From Tenggerimyces flavus (GTDB taxonomy: Bacteria; Actinomycetota; Actinomycetes; Propionibacteriales; Actinopolymorphaceae), in NCBI RefSeq assembly GCF_016907715.1, contig NZ_JAFBCM010000001.1:5890001-5954000 (forward strand): DNA of 64,000 bases, read 5' to 3'. The position numbers were made by a program, and so were the translations under genes. Position 1 is the stretch's first letter. Each line of letters begins with the position of its first letter. This document shows, piece after piece, positions 44,641-53,001 of the stretch. Below the pieces are notes generated by a model. The model was not told where the DNA came from and ran no database searches. It saw nothing but the letters and a program-made list of their open reading frames with translations.

Positions 44641-46221
44641 ATGTCAGCATCGACCGTTCCCCAGCTCGCGACCCGTCGCGAGTGGATCGGCCTCGCGATC
44701 CTCGCGCTGCCGACCTTGCTGCTGTCGTTGGACATCAGCGTTCTCTATCTCGCCCTGCCCATCCTCAGCAGCGACCTGCACGCGAGCAGCAACGAGCAGC
44801 TGTGGATCCTCGACATCTACTCGTTCCTGCTCGCCGGCTTCCTGGTCACGATGGGAACGTTGGGCGACCGGATCGGCCGCCGCAAGCTGCTGCTGATCGG
44901 CGGCGCCGCGTTCGGCGTCGCGTCGATCGTCGCCGCGTACTCCACCAGCGCCGAGATGCTGATCGTGTCGCGTGCGTTGCTCGGTGTGGCCGGCGCGACG
45001 CTGATGCCCTCGACGATGGCGCTGATCCGCAACATGTTCCACGACCCGAAGCAGATGGGTCAGGCGATCGGCGTCTGGTTCTCCTGCTTCATGGGCGGCA
45101 TGCTGCTCGGCCCACTGGTCGGCGGCATCCTGCTCGAGCACTTCTGGTGGGGATCGGCGTTCCTGCTCGGCGTCCCGTTCATGGTGCTGCTGCTGATCGT
45201 CGGCCCGATCCTGCTGCCGGAGTACCGCGACGCGAACGCCGGCAAGCTCGACCTGACCAGTGTTGCCCTGTCCCTGTTGGCGATTCTGCCCGTCATCTTC
45301 GGCGTGAAGTCGGTGACGCGGAGCGGTCTCGACCTGGTGGCGGGGGTGACGATCGTGGCTGGCTTGGCGTTCGGTGCGGCGTTCGTCCTGCGCCAGCGCA
45401 AGCTCGAGCACCCGCTGCTCGACCTGAAGCTGTTCACCAACCGCAAGTTCAGCACCGCGCTGTCGACGATGTGGTTCGGCGGCGTGATCATGGCCGGCGT
45501 CAGCCTGGTGGCGGCGATGTACCTGCAGCTCGTTCTCGGGTACGACCCGCTGACGGCTGGGCTGCTGATCCTCCCGCAGAACGTGGTCATGCTGATCGGC
45601 TACCAGCTGGCGCCGCGACTGGCCGCGAAGTTCGGCAACCCGCGGCTCATCACGGGCGGCCTGCTCATCTGCGGCCTCGGGTTCGTCGTCATGACGTTCA
45701 TCCAGCCAGGAAGCAGCCTGGCCCTGCTGCTGGTCGGCATGTGTGTCGCGGCGCTCGGCATGAGCTTCCCGATGGCGCTGACCGCGAACATCATCCTGGG
45801 CTCGGCTCCGCCGGAGAAGGCGGGCTCGGCGGCCGCGGTGATGGAGACCAGCGGCGAGTTCGGGATCGCCGTCGGCATCGCCGCGCTCGGCAGCCTCGCC
45901 GCTGTGGTCTACCGCGGCGAGATCGCCGACGCGGTCCCCGCGGGCCTGCCGGCCGACGCGGCGGCAGCGGTGCACGAAGGCATCGCCACGGCGACCGCGT
46001 ACGCCTCACAGCTCGGGCCGGAAGTGGTCCGCGCGGTGAACGCCTCGTTCACCACCGGAATGAACGCCGTGACCGCGGTCGGGGCGGCGATCTTCATCGC
46101 CCTCGCCGTGCTCTGCGCGGTCGTTTTGCGGAAGTCCGATGAGTCTTCCGCGTCCGAACCGTCTACCACCTCGACGACCGACGAAGCAGTGCCGGTCGCG
46201 GCTGGTGCGACCGAACACTGA
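44641..46221 (+). CDS. MFS drug exporter (DHA2/EmrB type, 14 TM)
   Basis: This 526-aa transporter starts at ATG 44641 (AAGGAG upstream). It has motif A as GTLGDRIGRRKLL, LDISVLYLALPILSSDL in TM1, and motif C-like GPLVGGILLEHF. About fourteen hydrophobic segments and a Ser/Thr-rich C-terminal tail fit the DHA2 family of proton-driven exporters of drugs or natural products. It lies in one operon with a BBE oxidoreductase and a DHFR-like enzyme, facing the LysR-hydrolase fusion, which suggests inducible export or detoxification. Confidence 0.88.
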   Translation: MSASTVPQLATRREWIGLAILALPTLLLSLDISVLYLALPILSSDLHASSNEQLWILDIYSFLLAGFLVTMGTLGDRIGRRKLLLIGGAAFGVASIVAAYSTSAEMLIVSRALLGVAGATLMPSTMALIRNMFHDPKQMGQAIGVWFSCFMGGMLLGPLVGGILLEHFWWGSAFLLGVPFMVLLLIVGPILLPEYRDANAGKLDLTSVALSLLAILPVIFGVKSVTRSGLDLVAGVTIVAGLAFGAAFVLRQRKLEHPLLDLKLFTNRKFSTALSTMWFGGVIMAGVSLVAAMYLQLVLGYDPLTAGLLILPQNVVMLIGYQLAPRLAAKFGNPRLITGGLLICGLGFVVMTFIQPGSSLALLLVGMCVAALGMSFPMALTANIILGSAPPEKAGSAAAVMETSGEFGIAVGIAALGSLAAVVYRGEIADAVPAGLPADAAAAVHEGIATATAYASQLGPEVVRAVNASFTTGMNAVTAVGAAIFIALAVLCAVVLRKSDESSASEPSTTSTTDEAVPVAAGATEH

Positions 46222-46234
46222 AGGAGACATAGCG

Positions 46235-47521
46235 ATGACCATCGTGCAGAGCTTCACTCGCGAACTCGCTCCCCTGGTGACCGCCGAGAAGGCGTTGGCC
46301 GCGACCGCGGTGCCGCGTACGCCGGTGGGCATCGAGGCCACGAACGCCGCGGACGTGCAGGCCGCCGTGCGGATGGCGCGCGAGCTGGACGTACCGCTGG
46401 CGGTCCACGCGACCGGACACGGCTCGTTCGTCGCCCCACAAGGGGGATTCCAGCTCGAGACGGCCGGGCTGGGTGGGGTCACGATCGACCCCACCCGCCA
46501 GGTCGCCCGCGTCGGCGCCGGTGCTCGCTGGGGCGAGGTGCTGGCGGCCGCTTCGCCGTACGGACTGGCCGGGCTGTCCGGCACCTCGCCAGCCGTCGGC
46601 GTCACCGGCTACACGCTCGGCGGCGGGCTGTCGTGGCTGTCCCGCAAGTACGGGTTCGCCGCCGACAACCTGCTCTCGGCCGACGTGGTGACCGCCGACG
46701 GATCCCTGCTCACCGTCGACGCGGACCAGCACGCGGACCTGTTCTGGGCGCTGCGGGGCGGCGGCGCGAACTTCGGCGTCGTGACCTCGTTGACGTTCCG
46801 GCTGTTCCCGGTCGCCAACGTGTACGCGGGGACCGCCTACTTCCCGTTCAGCCGTGCGGCCGACCTGCTGGTGAAGTTCCGTACCTGGGCGGAGACGCGG
46901 GAGCCCGACGAGCTGACGACGTCCATCGTGCTGATCCGGTCGGCGGCGCACTCGCCGGTGTCCGGTCCGGTCGTGGCCGTGCGCGGTATGTACGTGGGGA
47001 CGCCGGAGGAGGGTCGCCGCGCGCTCGCCCCGCTGTGGAAGGTGGCCGGCGAGCCGCTCGCGGACACCTGGCGTTCGATGCCGTACGCGGAGTCCGGGAC
47101 GATCGGCGGCATCGCGCCGCGGCGGTTCGAGACGTTCCGTTCGTTGTCCGGCCCGGTGATCGAGACGGCGCTGTCGCTCGTCTCGGATCCCGAGGTGGAC
47201 GAGCTCGAGGTCCGGCACTGGGGCGGCGCCATGCGGCGCTCGGTCGGTCGCGGGCCGGTCGGACACCGCAACGTGCCGTTCTCGATCGCGATCAATGGCA
47301 CGCCGTCCGCTTCGGACGGGCTCGCGCAGTACGCGACGGGTGGCGCGTTCCTGAACTTCCTCAAAGACCCGTCGCGGACCGCTTCGGCGTACACCACGGC
47401 GAACTGGCGGCGGCTCCGTGAGCTGAAGCGGACGTACGACCCGACCAACCTGTTCGGCCTGACCCACAACATCCGCCCCGGCAGCGACACCGTCGCTCGC
47501 GACGGGTACCCGCTGCAGTAG
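46235..47521 (+). CDS. FAD-binding oxidoreductase (berberine-bridge type)
   Basis: This 428-aa protein starts at ATG 46235 behind AAGGAG. The FAD_binding_4 fold is clear: VPLAVHATGHGSF (His for covalent FAD), GTSPAVGVTGYTLGGGLSWLSRKYG and FWALRGGGANFGVVTSLTFRLFPV. The C-terminal BBE motif is YDPTNLFGLTHNIRP. The second flavin-linking Cys of bicovalent members is not evident. Such enzymes oxidise natural products or sugars with O2. Its place in the MFS operon suggests a tailoring or detoxifying reaction. Confidence 0.88.
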   Translation: MTIVQSFTRELAPLVTAEKALAATAVPRTPVGIEATNAADVQAAVRMARELDVPLAVHATGHGSFVAPQGGFQLETAGLGGVTIDPTRQVARVGAGARWGEVLAAASPYGLAGLSGTSPAVGVTGYTLGGGLSWLSRKYGFAADNLLSADVVTADGSLLTVDADQHADLFWALRGGGANFGVVTSLTFRLFPVANVYAGTAYFPFSRAADLLVKFRTWAETREPDELTTSIVLIRSAAHSPVSGPVVAVRGMYVGTPEEGRRALAPLWKVAGEPLADTWRSMPYAESGTIGGIAPRRFETFRSLSGPVIETALSLVSDPEVDELEVRHWGGAMRRSVGRGPVGHRNVPFSIAINGTPSASDGLAQYATGGAFLNFLKDPSRTASAYTTANWRRLRELKRTYDPTNLFGLTHNIRPGSDTVARDGYPLQ

Positions 47522-47536
47522 CTGGAGGTCCTGACT

Positions 47537-48115
47537 GTGTCCACGTCTGTGCTCTATATGTCGATGTCCCTCGACGGGTTCATCTGCGGTCCGAACGACA
47601 CGCCGGAGAATCCAGGCGGCGATGACTTCGATCGCCTCCATGAGTGGATCTTCCATGCAGGAACCTTCGACGTCCGGCCCGGAGTCGCGCGCGAGTTCAT
47701 GGACGAGTTCACCGCATGTGGAGCGATCCTGGCCGGCCGGCGAACGGTCGAACAGGTCGACCACTGGGGCGGCGACCACAACGGCCTGCCGATCTTCGTG
47801 CCGAGCCACCGGCCACCGGGTCCGACGGTCGCGAACTACCCGTTGGTGACGTACGTGCTCGACGGGATCGAGAGCGCGATGGCGCAGGCGAAGGCGGTGG
47901 CTGGCGACAAGAACGTGGCGATGCACGGCGCGTACACGGGTCAGAAAGCGCTCGAGGCGGGCGTGCTGGACGAGATCCAGATCCACCAGGTTCCGGTGCT
48001 GTTCGGCTCGGGGCGGCGGCTGTTCGAGGTGCTGCCCGATCGAGTCGAGCTGGAGGTCGTTCGCGTGATCGACACTCCTGAGGTCACCCATCTTCGCTAC
48101 CGCGTCCAGCGGTAA
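47537..48115 (+). CDS. DHFR-family protein (RibD C-terminal-like), paralogue 2
   Basis: This 192-aa protein starts at GTG 47537 with GGAGG eight bases upstream. It has SVLYMSMSLDGFICGPNDTPENPGG at the N terminus and the same overall pattern as the protein at 42507-43085. The end is IHQVPVLFGSGRRLFEVLPDRVELEVV. It is probably an NAD(P)H-dependent reductase of unknown substrate. It is the last gene of the MFS operon; an efficient terminator lies downstream, after a repeat. Confidence 0.83.
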   Translation: MSTSVLYMSMSLDGFICGPNDTPENPGGDDFDRLHEWIFHAGTFDVRPGVAREFMDEFTACGAILAGRRTVEQVDHWGGDHNGLPIFVPSHRPPGPTVANYPLVTYVLDGIESAMAQAKAVAGDKNVAMHGAYTGQKALEAGVLDEIQIHQVPVLFGSGRRLFEVLPDRVELEVVRVIDTPEVTHLRYRVQR

Positions 48116-48121
48116 CAAGGC

Positions 48122-48291
48122 CGTGTCTGGCAAAGATCGCCTGGCGCGCGACACCCCGCATCCCGTCTGGCCGCGGTGCACCTCGTCACCCATATAACCA
48201 ATATGAGTTCCTCCTGCACCACGCCCATACGGGCGGGGGCGCCGCGCGCCATCGCGCTACGCGCGATGACCGGCGCTATTCGCCAGACACG
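48122..48291. repeat. 170-bp MITE-like element with 10-bp terminal inverted repeats
   Basis: CGTGTCTGGC (48122-48131) and GCCAGACACG (48282-48291) bound the segment. It contains a GCGCGAT/ATCGCGC mini-hairpin near 48250-48267 and no complete gene. It begins seven bases after the DHFR-like stop. No target-site duplication is plain. Small non-autonomous transposon remnant is the leading interpretation. Confidence 0.55.
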
Positions 48292-48302
48292 ACCCCGCGC
48301 CT

Positions 48303-48338
48303 GAGGCGCCGCGACCACCTGCCCGGTCGCGGCGCCTC
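48303..48338 (+). terminator. Rho-independent-type terminator
   Basis: Perfect 14-bp arms GAGGCGCCGCGACC (48303-48316) and its complement (48325-48338) enclose an eight-base loop and are followed by TTGCTCGTTCT. It would end the MFS/BBE/DHFR-like operon. The intervening MITE-like segment may have been inserted between gene and terminator. Confidence 0.75.
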
Positions 48339-48355
48339 TTGCTCGTTCTCGGCCG

Positions 48356-48370
48356 ATTGTTGTAGACAAT
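48356..48370. promoter_or_regulatory. GntR-like operator upstream of the CoA-transferase gene
   Basis: TTGTAGACAA (48360-48369) is a TTGT-N2-ACAA dyad, extended as ATTGT/ACAAT, about 40 bp before the start codon. GntR/FadR-type regulators of catabolic operons bind sites of this shape. No GntR gene is in the window. Confidence 0.4.
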
Positions 48371-48408
48371 AGACCAGGTTGCCTTGCCTCGCCTGCCGAA
48401 GGAGCGCG

Positions 48409-49635
48409 ATGAACCCCTCTGCCCTGGCCGGCATCCGCGTCGTGGAGATCGGTCAGTTCATGGCCGCCCCGTTCGCCACCATGCAGCTCGCGGACCTCGG
48501 GGCCGAGGTGATCAAGATCGAGAACCCGGCTGGCGGCGATCCGACGCGTTCGACGGGGCCGTTCCTGGACGGGGAGAGCTCGCCGTTCGTTCGGCTGAAC
48601 CGGAACAAGCGGTCGGTCGCTCTGGATCTCAAGTCTTCGGAGGGTCGGGCCGCTCTGCTGCGGCTGCTCTCCACGGCGGACGTGCTGGTGGAGAACCTGC
48701 GGCCGGGGGCGCTGGAGCGGCTGGGGCTGTCGTACGCCTCGCTGTCGGCGTCGCTCCCCCGGCTCGTGTACGTGTCCGCGTCGGGATGGGGGCAGGACGG
48801 GCCGCTCGCGAGCCTGCCGGGGCTGGACATCATGGCGCAGGCGCGCGGCGGGCTGATGAGCATCACCGGGACGCCGGAGGGATCGCCGGTCAAGGTGGGC
48901 GTGCCGATCTGCGATCTGGTGTGCGGGCTGTACGGGGCCATGGGTGCTCTGGCGGCTTTGTCCGCGCGGGCTCAGACCGGGGTGGGACAGCACGTCGATG
49001 TGTCGCTGTACGAGGCCGGGGTGTCGTTCGCGATCTGGGAGGCGGGGATGTTCTTCGCCACCGGCGAGGTCGGGCGGCCGCACGGGTCGGCGCATCAGAA
49101 CTCCGCGCCATACCAGGCGTTGCGGTGCTCGGACGGCTGGATCACGGCGGGTGCGGTGACGCCGAAGACGTGGACCTCGTTCTGCTCCGTACTGGGGTTG
49201 GAGTCCTTGGTTTCCGATGCGCGGTTTGGGACGAGTTATCAGCGTCAACAGCACGTTGACGTGTTGATTCCGTTGATCGAGGCCGCGACTTCTGTTCGTA
49301 CTGTTGCCGATCTGGTCGCTTCGCTCGATGCGGCGGGGGTGCCTTGCGCGCCGATCAACCGCTACGACTCGGTGTTCGAGGATCCGCATCTGGCCGCGCG
49401 TGACTTCTTCTGGGACGCGCCGCATCCGACGTTGCCGCCGGTGCGGCAGCTGGGGTCGCCGATGCGGCTGTCGTCGAGTCCTGCTCGGCGTGACTCCGCT
49501 GGGCCTCTGTTGGGGTTCGATACGGCTGCTGTGCTTGGCTCTCTGGGGTACTCCGCTGCCGAGGTGCGTGCCTTGGAGTCGGCGGGGGCTGTTCTTTGTT
49601 GGCACGAGGAAGGGGTTGTGGATGGCCACGTCTGA
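48409..49635 (+). CDS. CoA-transferase family III (CaiB/BaiF)
   Basis: This 408-aa protein starts at ATG 48409 behind GAAGGAG. It has VVEIGQFMAAPFATMQLADLGAEVIKIENPAGGDPTR at the N terminus and LPGLDIMAQARGGLMSITG with the catalytic Asp. The small domain follows with AHQNSAPYQALRCSDGWI. Family III enzymes move CoA between carboxylic acids by an intramolecular mechanism. It heads an operon with enoyl-CoA hydratase and a gamma-carbonic-anhydrase-like protein (14-16 bp overlaps), resembling carnitine or aromatic acid CoA-ester pathways. Confidence 0.9.
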   Translation: MNPSALAGIRVVEIGQFMAAPFATMQLADLGAEVIKIENPAGGDPTRSTGPFLDGESSPFVRLNRNKRSVALDLKSSEGRAALLRLLSTADVLVENLRPGALERLGLSYASLSASLPRLVYVSASGWGQDGPLASLPGLDIMAQARGGLMSITGTPEGSPVKVGVPICDLVCGLYGAMGALAALSARAQTGVGQHVDVSLYEAGVSFAIWEAGMFFATGEVGRPHGSAHQNSAPYQALRCSDGWITAGAVTPKTWTSFCSVLGLESLVSDARFGTSYQRQQHVDVLIPLIEAATSVRTVADLVASLDAAGVPCAPINRYDSVFEDPHLAARDFFWDAPHPTLPPVRQLGSPMRLSSSPARRDSAGPLLGFDTAAVLGSLGYSAAEVRALESAGAVLCWHEEGVVDGHV

Positions 49636-50398
49636 GCTGTTGACGTCGTTGGAGGACGGCGTGCTGACGGTGACGTTCAATCGGCCGGAGCAGCGGAACG
49701 CGATGACGTGGGCGATGTACGAGGGGCTGGTTTCGGCTTGTTCGCAGGCGGATGCGGATCCTTCCGTACGGGTGCTGGTGCTGCGCGGGGCTGGCTCCAA
49801 GGCGTTCGTGGCCGGGACCGACATCTCGCAGTTCTCCTCGTTCGCGTCGGGCGATGACGGGGTGGCGTACGAACACCGGATCGCTGGCGTGCTGGACCGC
49901 CTCGAGTCCGTGACGAAGCCGACGTTGGCGGTGGTGCGGGGCTATTGCGTGGGTGGAGGTCTGGGGCTCGCCGGCGTGTGCGACCTGCGGGTGGCGTCGT
50001 CGGACGCCCAGTTCGGGGTGCCGATCGCGCGGACGTTGGGGAACTGTCTGTCGATGAACGGCTACTCGTTGCTGGTGGCGAACCTCGGGCGCGCTCGTAC
50101 GTTGGACCTGCTGCTGCGGTCGCGGCTGTTGTCGGCTTCGGAGGCCCTTTCTGCCGGGTTCGTGTCGGAGGTGTGTGAGCCTTCCGAGCTGGATGCGCTT
50201 GCCTCGCGGGTGATTGGTGAGCTGTTGTCGCACTCGCCGTTGTCGATGTGGGCGGCGAAGGAGGCGCTGGGGCGGCTGCGGCGTTCGTCGCTGCCGGACG
50301 GGGACGACATCGTGGCTAGGGTGTTCGGGAGCGAGGACTTCCGTTCGGCTGTGCAGTCGTTCGTGGCTAAGGAGAAACCGACGTGGACCGGCCGCTGA
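49622..50398 (+). CDS. Enoyl-CoA hydratase/isomerase (crotonase) family protein
   Basis: This 258-aa protein starts at ATG 49622, 14 bp inside the CoA-transferase gene. LEDGVLTVTFNRPEQRNAMTWAMYEGL and KAFVAGTDISQF form the oxyanion and adenine loops, and YCVGGGLGLAGVCDLRVAS the second oxyanion loop. Instead of the paired glutamates of classical hydratases it has G/N at parts of the active site, so isomerase, hydrolase or lyase activity is possible. Substrate is presumably the CoA ester made by the preceding enzyme. Confidence 0.88.
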   Translation: MATSELLTSLEDGVLTVTFNRPEQRNAMTWAMYEGLVSACSQADADPSVRVLVLRGAGSKAFVAGTDISQFSSFASGDDGVAYEHRIAGVLDRLESVTKPTLAVVRGYCVGGGLGLAGVCDLRVASSDAQFGVPIARTLGNCLSMNGYSLLVANLGRARTLDLLLRSRLLSASEALSAGFVSEVCEPSELDALASRVIGELLSHSPLSMWAAKEALGRLRRSSLPDGDDIVARVFGSEDFRSAVQSFVAKEKPTWTGR

Positions 50399-50907
50399 TC
50401 CTGCCCGTCAACGGGCACACACCCTCGATCGCCGCCTCGGCGTTCGTGGCCCCCGGTGCGGTGGTGACCGGGCAGCTGACGCTGGCCGAGCAGTCGTCGG
50501 TCTGGTTCGGCGTGACGATCCGCGCCGACTCCGCGCCGATCTCGATCGGAGCGTCGACCAACGTGCAGGACGGCTCCGTACTCCATGCCGACCCCGGCCA
50601 CCCGTGCCACGTCGGAGCCCGCGTGACCATCGGCCACGCCGCCGTCGTCCACGGCGCGGTGGTGGAGGACGACTGCCTCATCGCCATCGGCGCCCGCGTG
50701 TTGAACGGAGCCGTCATCGGCGCCGGCTCCCTCGTGGGGGCCGGCGCGGTGGTGTCGGAGGGCGCCCTCATCCCACCCGGCTCCCTGGTGCTTGGCGTCC
50801 CGGGCAAGGTCCGCCGCGACGTGTCCGACGCCGAACGCGAACGCATGGCCCGCGGCGTCGCGAACTACGTGAAGCTCGCGGAGACGTACCGAGCCGCCCT
50901 GGCGTAA
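50383..50907 (+). CDS. Gamma carbonic anhydrase-like hexapeptide-repeat protein (CaiE/PaaY type)
   Basis: This 174-aa left-handed beta-helix protein starts at GTG 50383, overlapping the crotonase gene by 16 bp. Histidines in SVLHADPGHPCHVGARVTIGHAAVVHG fit the three metal ligands at the trimer interface. CaiE and PaaY of this family are found with CoA-transferases and crotonases in carnitine and phenylacetate pathways, where PaaY is a thioesterase. The context suits that type more than bulk CO2 hydration. Confidence 0.88.
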   Translation: MDRPLILPVNGHTPSIAASAFVAPGAVVTGQLTLAEQSSVWFGVTIRADSAPISIGASTNVQDGSVLHADPGHPCHVGARVTIGHAAVVHGAVVEDDCLIAIGARVLNGAVIGAGSLVGAGAVVSEGALIPPGSLVLGVPGKVRRDVSDAERERMARGVANYVKLAETYRAALA

Positions 50908-50927
50908 CTCCGGCACACTGGTGCCTC

Positions 50928-51878
50928 GTGTCGGATGACCTGGTCGACTACTACCGCACCTTCTTGGTCGAGAGCGGCATGGAGATCGCCATGTCGTGGA
51001 CCGTGGTGCGCGGGCTGAGCAAGCCGGTCACGATCGAGGATGTCGTTCGCCGCATGGGCGGCGACCTGTCGACGCTGGCGGAGCGACCGCTCGAGGCGGC
51101 CTATGACGAGTACGACACCAGCCGACCGATGGTGCATATCGCGCAGCCCGGCCCGGCCGTGTCCATCATCGAGAACAACGGCTTCCAGGGGACGCGCAAC
51201 GAGATGATGCGCGCGTTGAGCCAGGATGCTGTGCTGCACAACGTCTACTGGCAGGTGAACGGCCAGGACCGCATCCACTACGCGGTGCGCGGTCGTCAGC
51301 TGGCCGGCGCCGAGCTCGTCGACCGCGACGGCATGTTCTGGTGGGGCGACGATCCACCGACACTCGCACCCGAGGTCGAGGCGTTGATGGACGCCGATCC
51401 AGGACCGCAGCGCGCGGTCGGCATGGCCGTCATCGAGGCACGGACCGGTGTCCAGCTGGAGAAGGCCTGGTTCAAGCTTCCACAGTTGAGCTTCCTCATC
51501 CCTGATCCGACGGTCGTCGATGCGACTCCGGAGCCACCGCGCGATGAGGGCGATCCCGATCTGGTGGCCTGGTTGACGTTCGCCGACACCGTCCAGCGAA
51601 CCAGGGTGCGGGAGCTGCTCGTCGACTTGCTGGCCGATCGATTCGACCTCGAGCGCGGGCGATTCCATCCCGACTCTTTCGACGATCACCGCGCTCTCGT
51701 CGCGGACCTGGAGTCGTCCGGTGAACCGGAGCAGCTCGCGGCCGCACGGACGGTCGAGGTGGTGGACGACGAGCCTGCCAACTTCGACGCGGCGATCGTC
51801 CATTCTCGTTCGGCATTCGCCGAGATGTGGCCGGACGTTCGGGCGGCGATCGTCGCTATCGCGCGTGGGAGTTCGTGA
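50928..51878 (+). CDS. DUF6461-like protein
   Basis: This 316-aa protein starts at GTG 50928. The N-terminal half carries the phrase PGPAVSIIENNGFQGTRNEMMRALS and NVYWQVNGQDRIHYAVRGRQLAG. This matches the DUF6461 pattern of actinobacterial proteins, in which a variable reporter-like strand is followed by an EENG.QG turn. The C-terminal part (about 180-316) is acidic and helical. Function is unknown. It is separated from the CoA operon by 20 bp and may or may not belong to it. Confidence 0.65.
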   Translation: MSDDLVDYYRTFLVESGMEIAMSWTVVRGLSKPVTIEDVVRRMGGDLSTLAERPLEAAYDEYDTSRPMVHIAQPGPAVSIIENNGFQGTRNEMMRALSQDAVLHNVYWQVNGQDRIHYAVRGRQLAGAELVDRDGMFWWGDDPPTLAPEVEALMDADPGPQRAVGMAVIEARTGVQLEKAWFKLPQLSFLIPDPTVVDATPEPPRDEGDPDLVAWLTFADTVQRTRVRELLVDLLADRFDLERGRFHPDSFDDHRALVADLESSGEPEQLAAARTVEVVDDEPANFDAAIVHSRSAFAEMWPDVRAAIVAIARGSS

Positions 51879-51964
51879 CCGCGTTCACGAATCGCTAAGT
51901 GGACAAGGGAAAACGGACGTGTCTATCTTCCATGGAAGTTCTTGGTTGGACCTCTAGACAGAGC

Positions 51965-51997
51965 TAGGGCGTGGCCAGCGATGGTGGCCACGCCCTA
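51965..51997 (+). terminator. 13-bp stem hairpin after the DUF6461 gene
   Basis: TAGGGCGTGGCCA (51965-51977) pairs perfectly with 51985-51997 around a seven-base loop. It lies 87 bp after the stop codon. The remaining bases of the intergenic region separate it from the convergent DUF3145 gene, so it may end transcription in either direction. Confidence 0.6.
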
Positions 51998-52230
51998 CGT
52001 GGTGCGGCCGCGTTCCCGGCTGCCGAGGTCGCCCCTGTCGGCGCCGCGCGGCCACGTCTTGTGCCCTGCGGTGAACCTTGCGAAGTGCCTGAGCTTAGCC
52101 CCTGAGAGCCCTGAGAGTTGAGCCCTGCGTCACCAGAACGTTACCCATTCACACCGGGTTCCGGTCAAGACCTAACGGCATCGAGTTCCGGGCAATTTCT
52201 CCTTCCGACACCATGATCACCGTTAGTCGA
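51998..52230. other. Gene-free stretch between convergent genes
   Basis: I see no open frame with codon bias, no RNA gene and no strong hairpin. The only pattern is a short imperfect repetition of GAGCCCTGA-like words near 52100-52125. Confidence 0.5.
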
Positions 52231-52725
52231 TCACACAACTTGGTGCAGCCAGCGCACCGGAGCGCCTTCGCCGGCGTAGCGGAAGGGCTCGAGCTCGTCG
52301 TCCCAGGCCTTGCCGAGGAGCTTCACGATCTCCTGTTCGAGCGTCAGCTCCCCCAGCGCGGACTTGAGCACGGCGGCCTTGAGCCGGTCCTCGGGGATCA
52401 GGATGTCGCCGTGCGGACCGGTGACGGCATGGAACAGGCCGAGGTTGGGCGTGTACGAGTACCGCGCGCCCTCACAGCCGGGACTGGGCTCCTCAGTGAC
52501 CTCGTACCGCAGCTGTTGCCACCCGCGCAGCGCGCTCGCCAGCGCCGCGGCGCTGCCGGAGTCGCCCTGCCAGGACAGCTCGGTGCGGTAGTGCCCGACC
52601 GCGGCTGGTTGGCCGATCCAGTCCAGGTTGATACGCGCGCCAAGAACGCCGGCGACTGCCCACTCGATGTGCGGGCACAACGCCGACGGCGCGGAATGCA
52701 CGAACAGCACGCCTCGTGTTGCCAC
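52231..52725 (-). CDS. DUF3145-family protein
   Basis: This 164-aa protein starts at GTG 52725 (ATRGVLFVHSAPSALCPHIEWAVAGVLG), behind AAAGGTGAG. The family is widespread and almost confined to actinobacteria. ARYSYTPNLGLFHAVTGPHGDILIPEDRLKAAV and AWDDELEPFRYAGEGAPVRWLHQVV are conserved-looking blocks. No catalytic motif is recognised and function is unknown. An upstream GTG at 52734 is a weaker alternative start. Confidence 0.85.
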   Translation of the reverse strand: MATRGVLFVHSAPSALCPHIEWAVAGVLGARINLDWIGQPAAVGHYRTELSWQGDSGSAAALASALRGWQQLRYEVTEEPSPGCEGARYSYTPNLGLFHAVTGPHGDILIPEDRLKAAVLKSALGELTLEQEIVKLLGKAWDDELEPFRYAGEGAPVRWLHQVV

Positions 52726-52865
52726 CGGTCTCACCTTTCTCGGTTGAGGGAGCGCCTTCCCCAGCGTCCTCAACCCGGCAGGCCACACCGGCGTACGTGA
52801 TCATTGTGCCCCACGCATCACTCCAACACCACCCGCCCCGCGCGTGTCGCATCCCGCATCGCGGC

Positions 52866-52935
52866 ACTTCCCTTCTCGGAACGGGGTTTGCGAGCGCTCC
52901 CACGCGCTCCCAAACCCCGTTCCGAGAAGGGAAGT
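52866..52935. repeat. Perfect 25-bp-arm hairpin upstream of the AbiEi-type gene
   Basis: The arm 52866-52890 (starts ACTTCCCTTCTCGG, ends GGGGTTTG) is repeated exactly in reverse complement at 52911-52935. The 20-base loop contains two GCGCTCC words. It lies 67 bp before the start of the gene at 53002. A related hairpin, also beginning ACTTCCCT, occupies 54019-54088 at the other end of that gene. Confidence 0.8.
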
Positions 52936-53001
52936 CGCGAAGCCTGTGGAAGCTGTGGATGGTGCCAGCACGGGGAGCGCGGAAGCGTGCAGGCTCGGGG
53001 C

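Noticed and set aside
46163-48193. Long frame antisense to the BBE oxidoreductase and second DHFR-like gene, starting inside the MITE-like element
   Set aside because: It lacks any recognisable domain and overlaps two convincing genes; only the start region in the repeat looks gene-like.
52100-52200. GAGCCCTGA-like repeats and CGTTACC...GGTC dyad as a structured RNA
   Set aside because: Pairing is short and imperfect and does not match a family I know.
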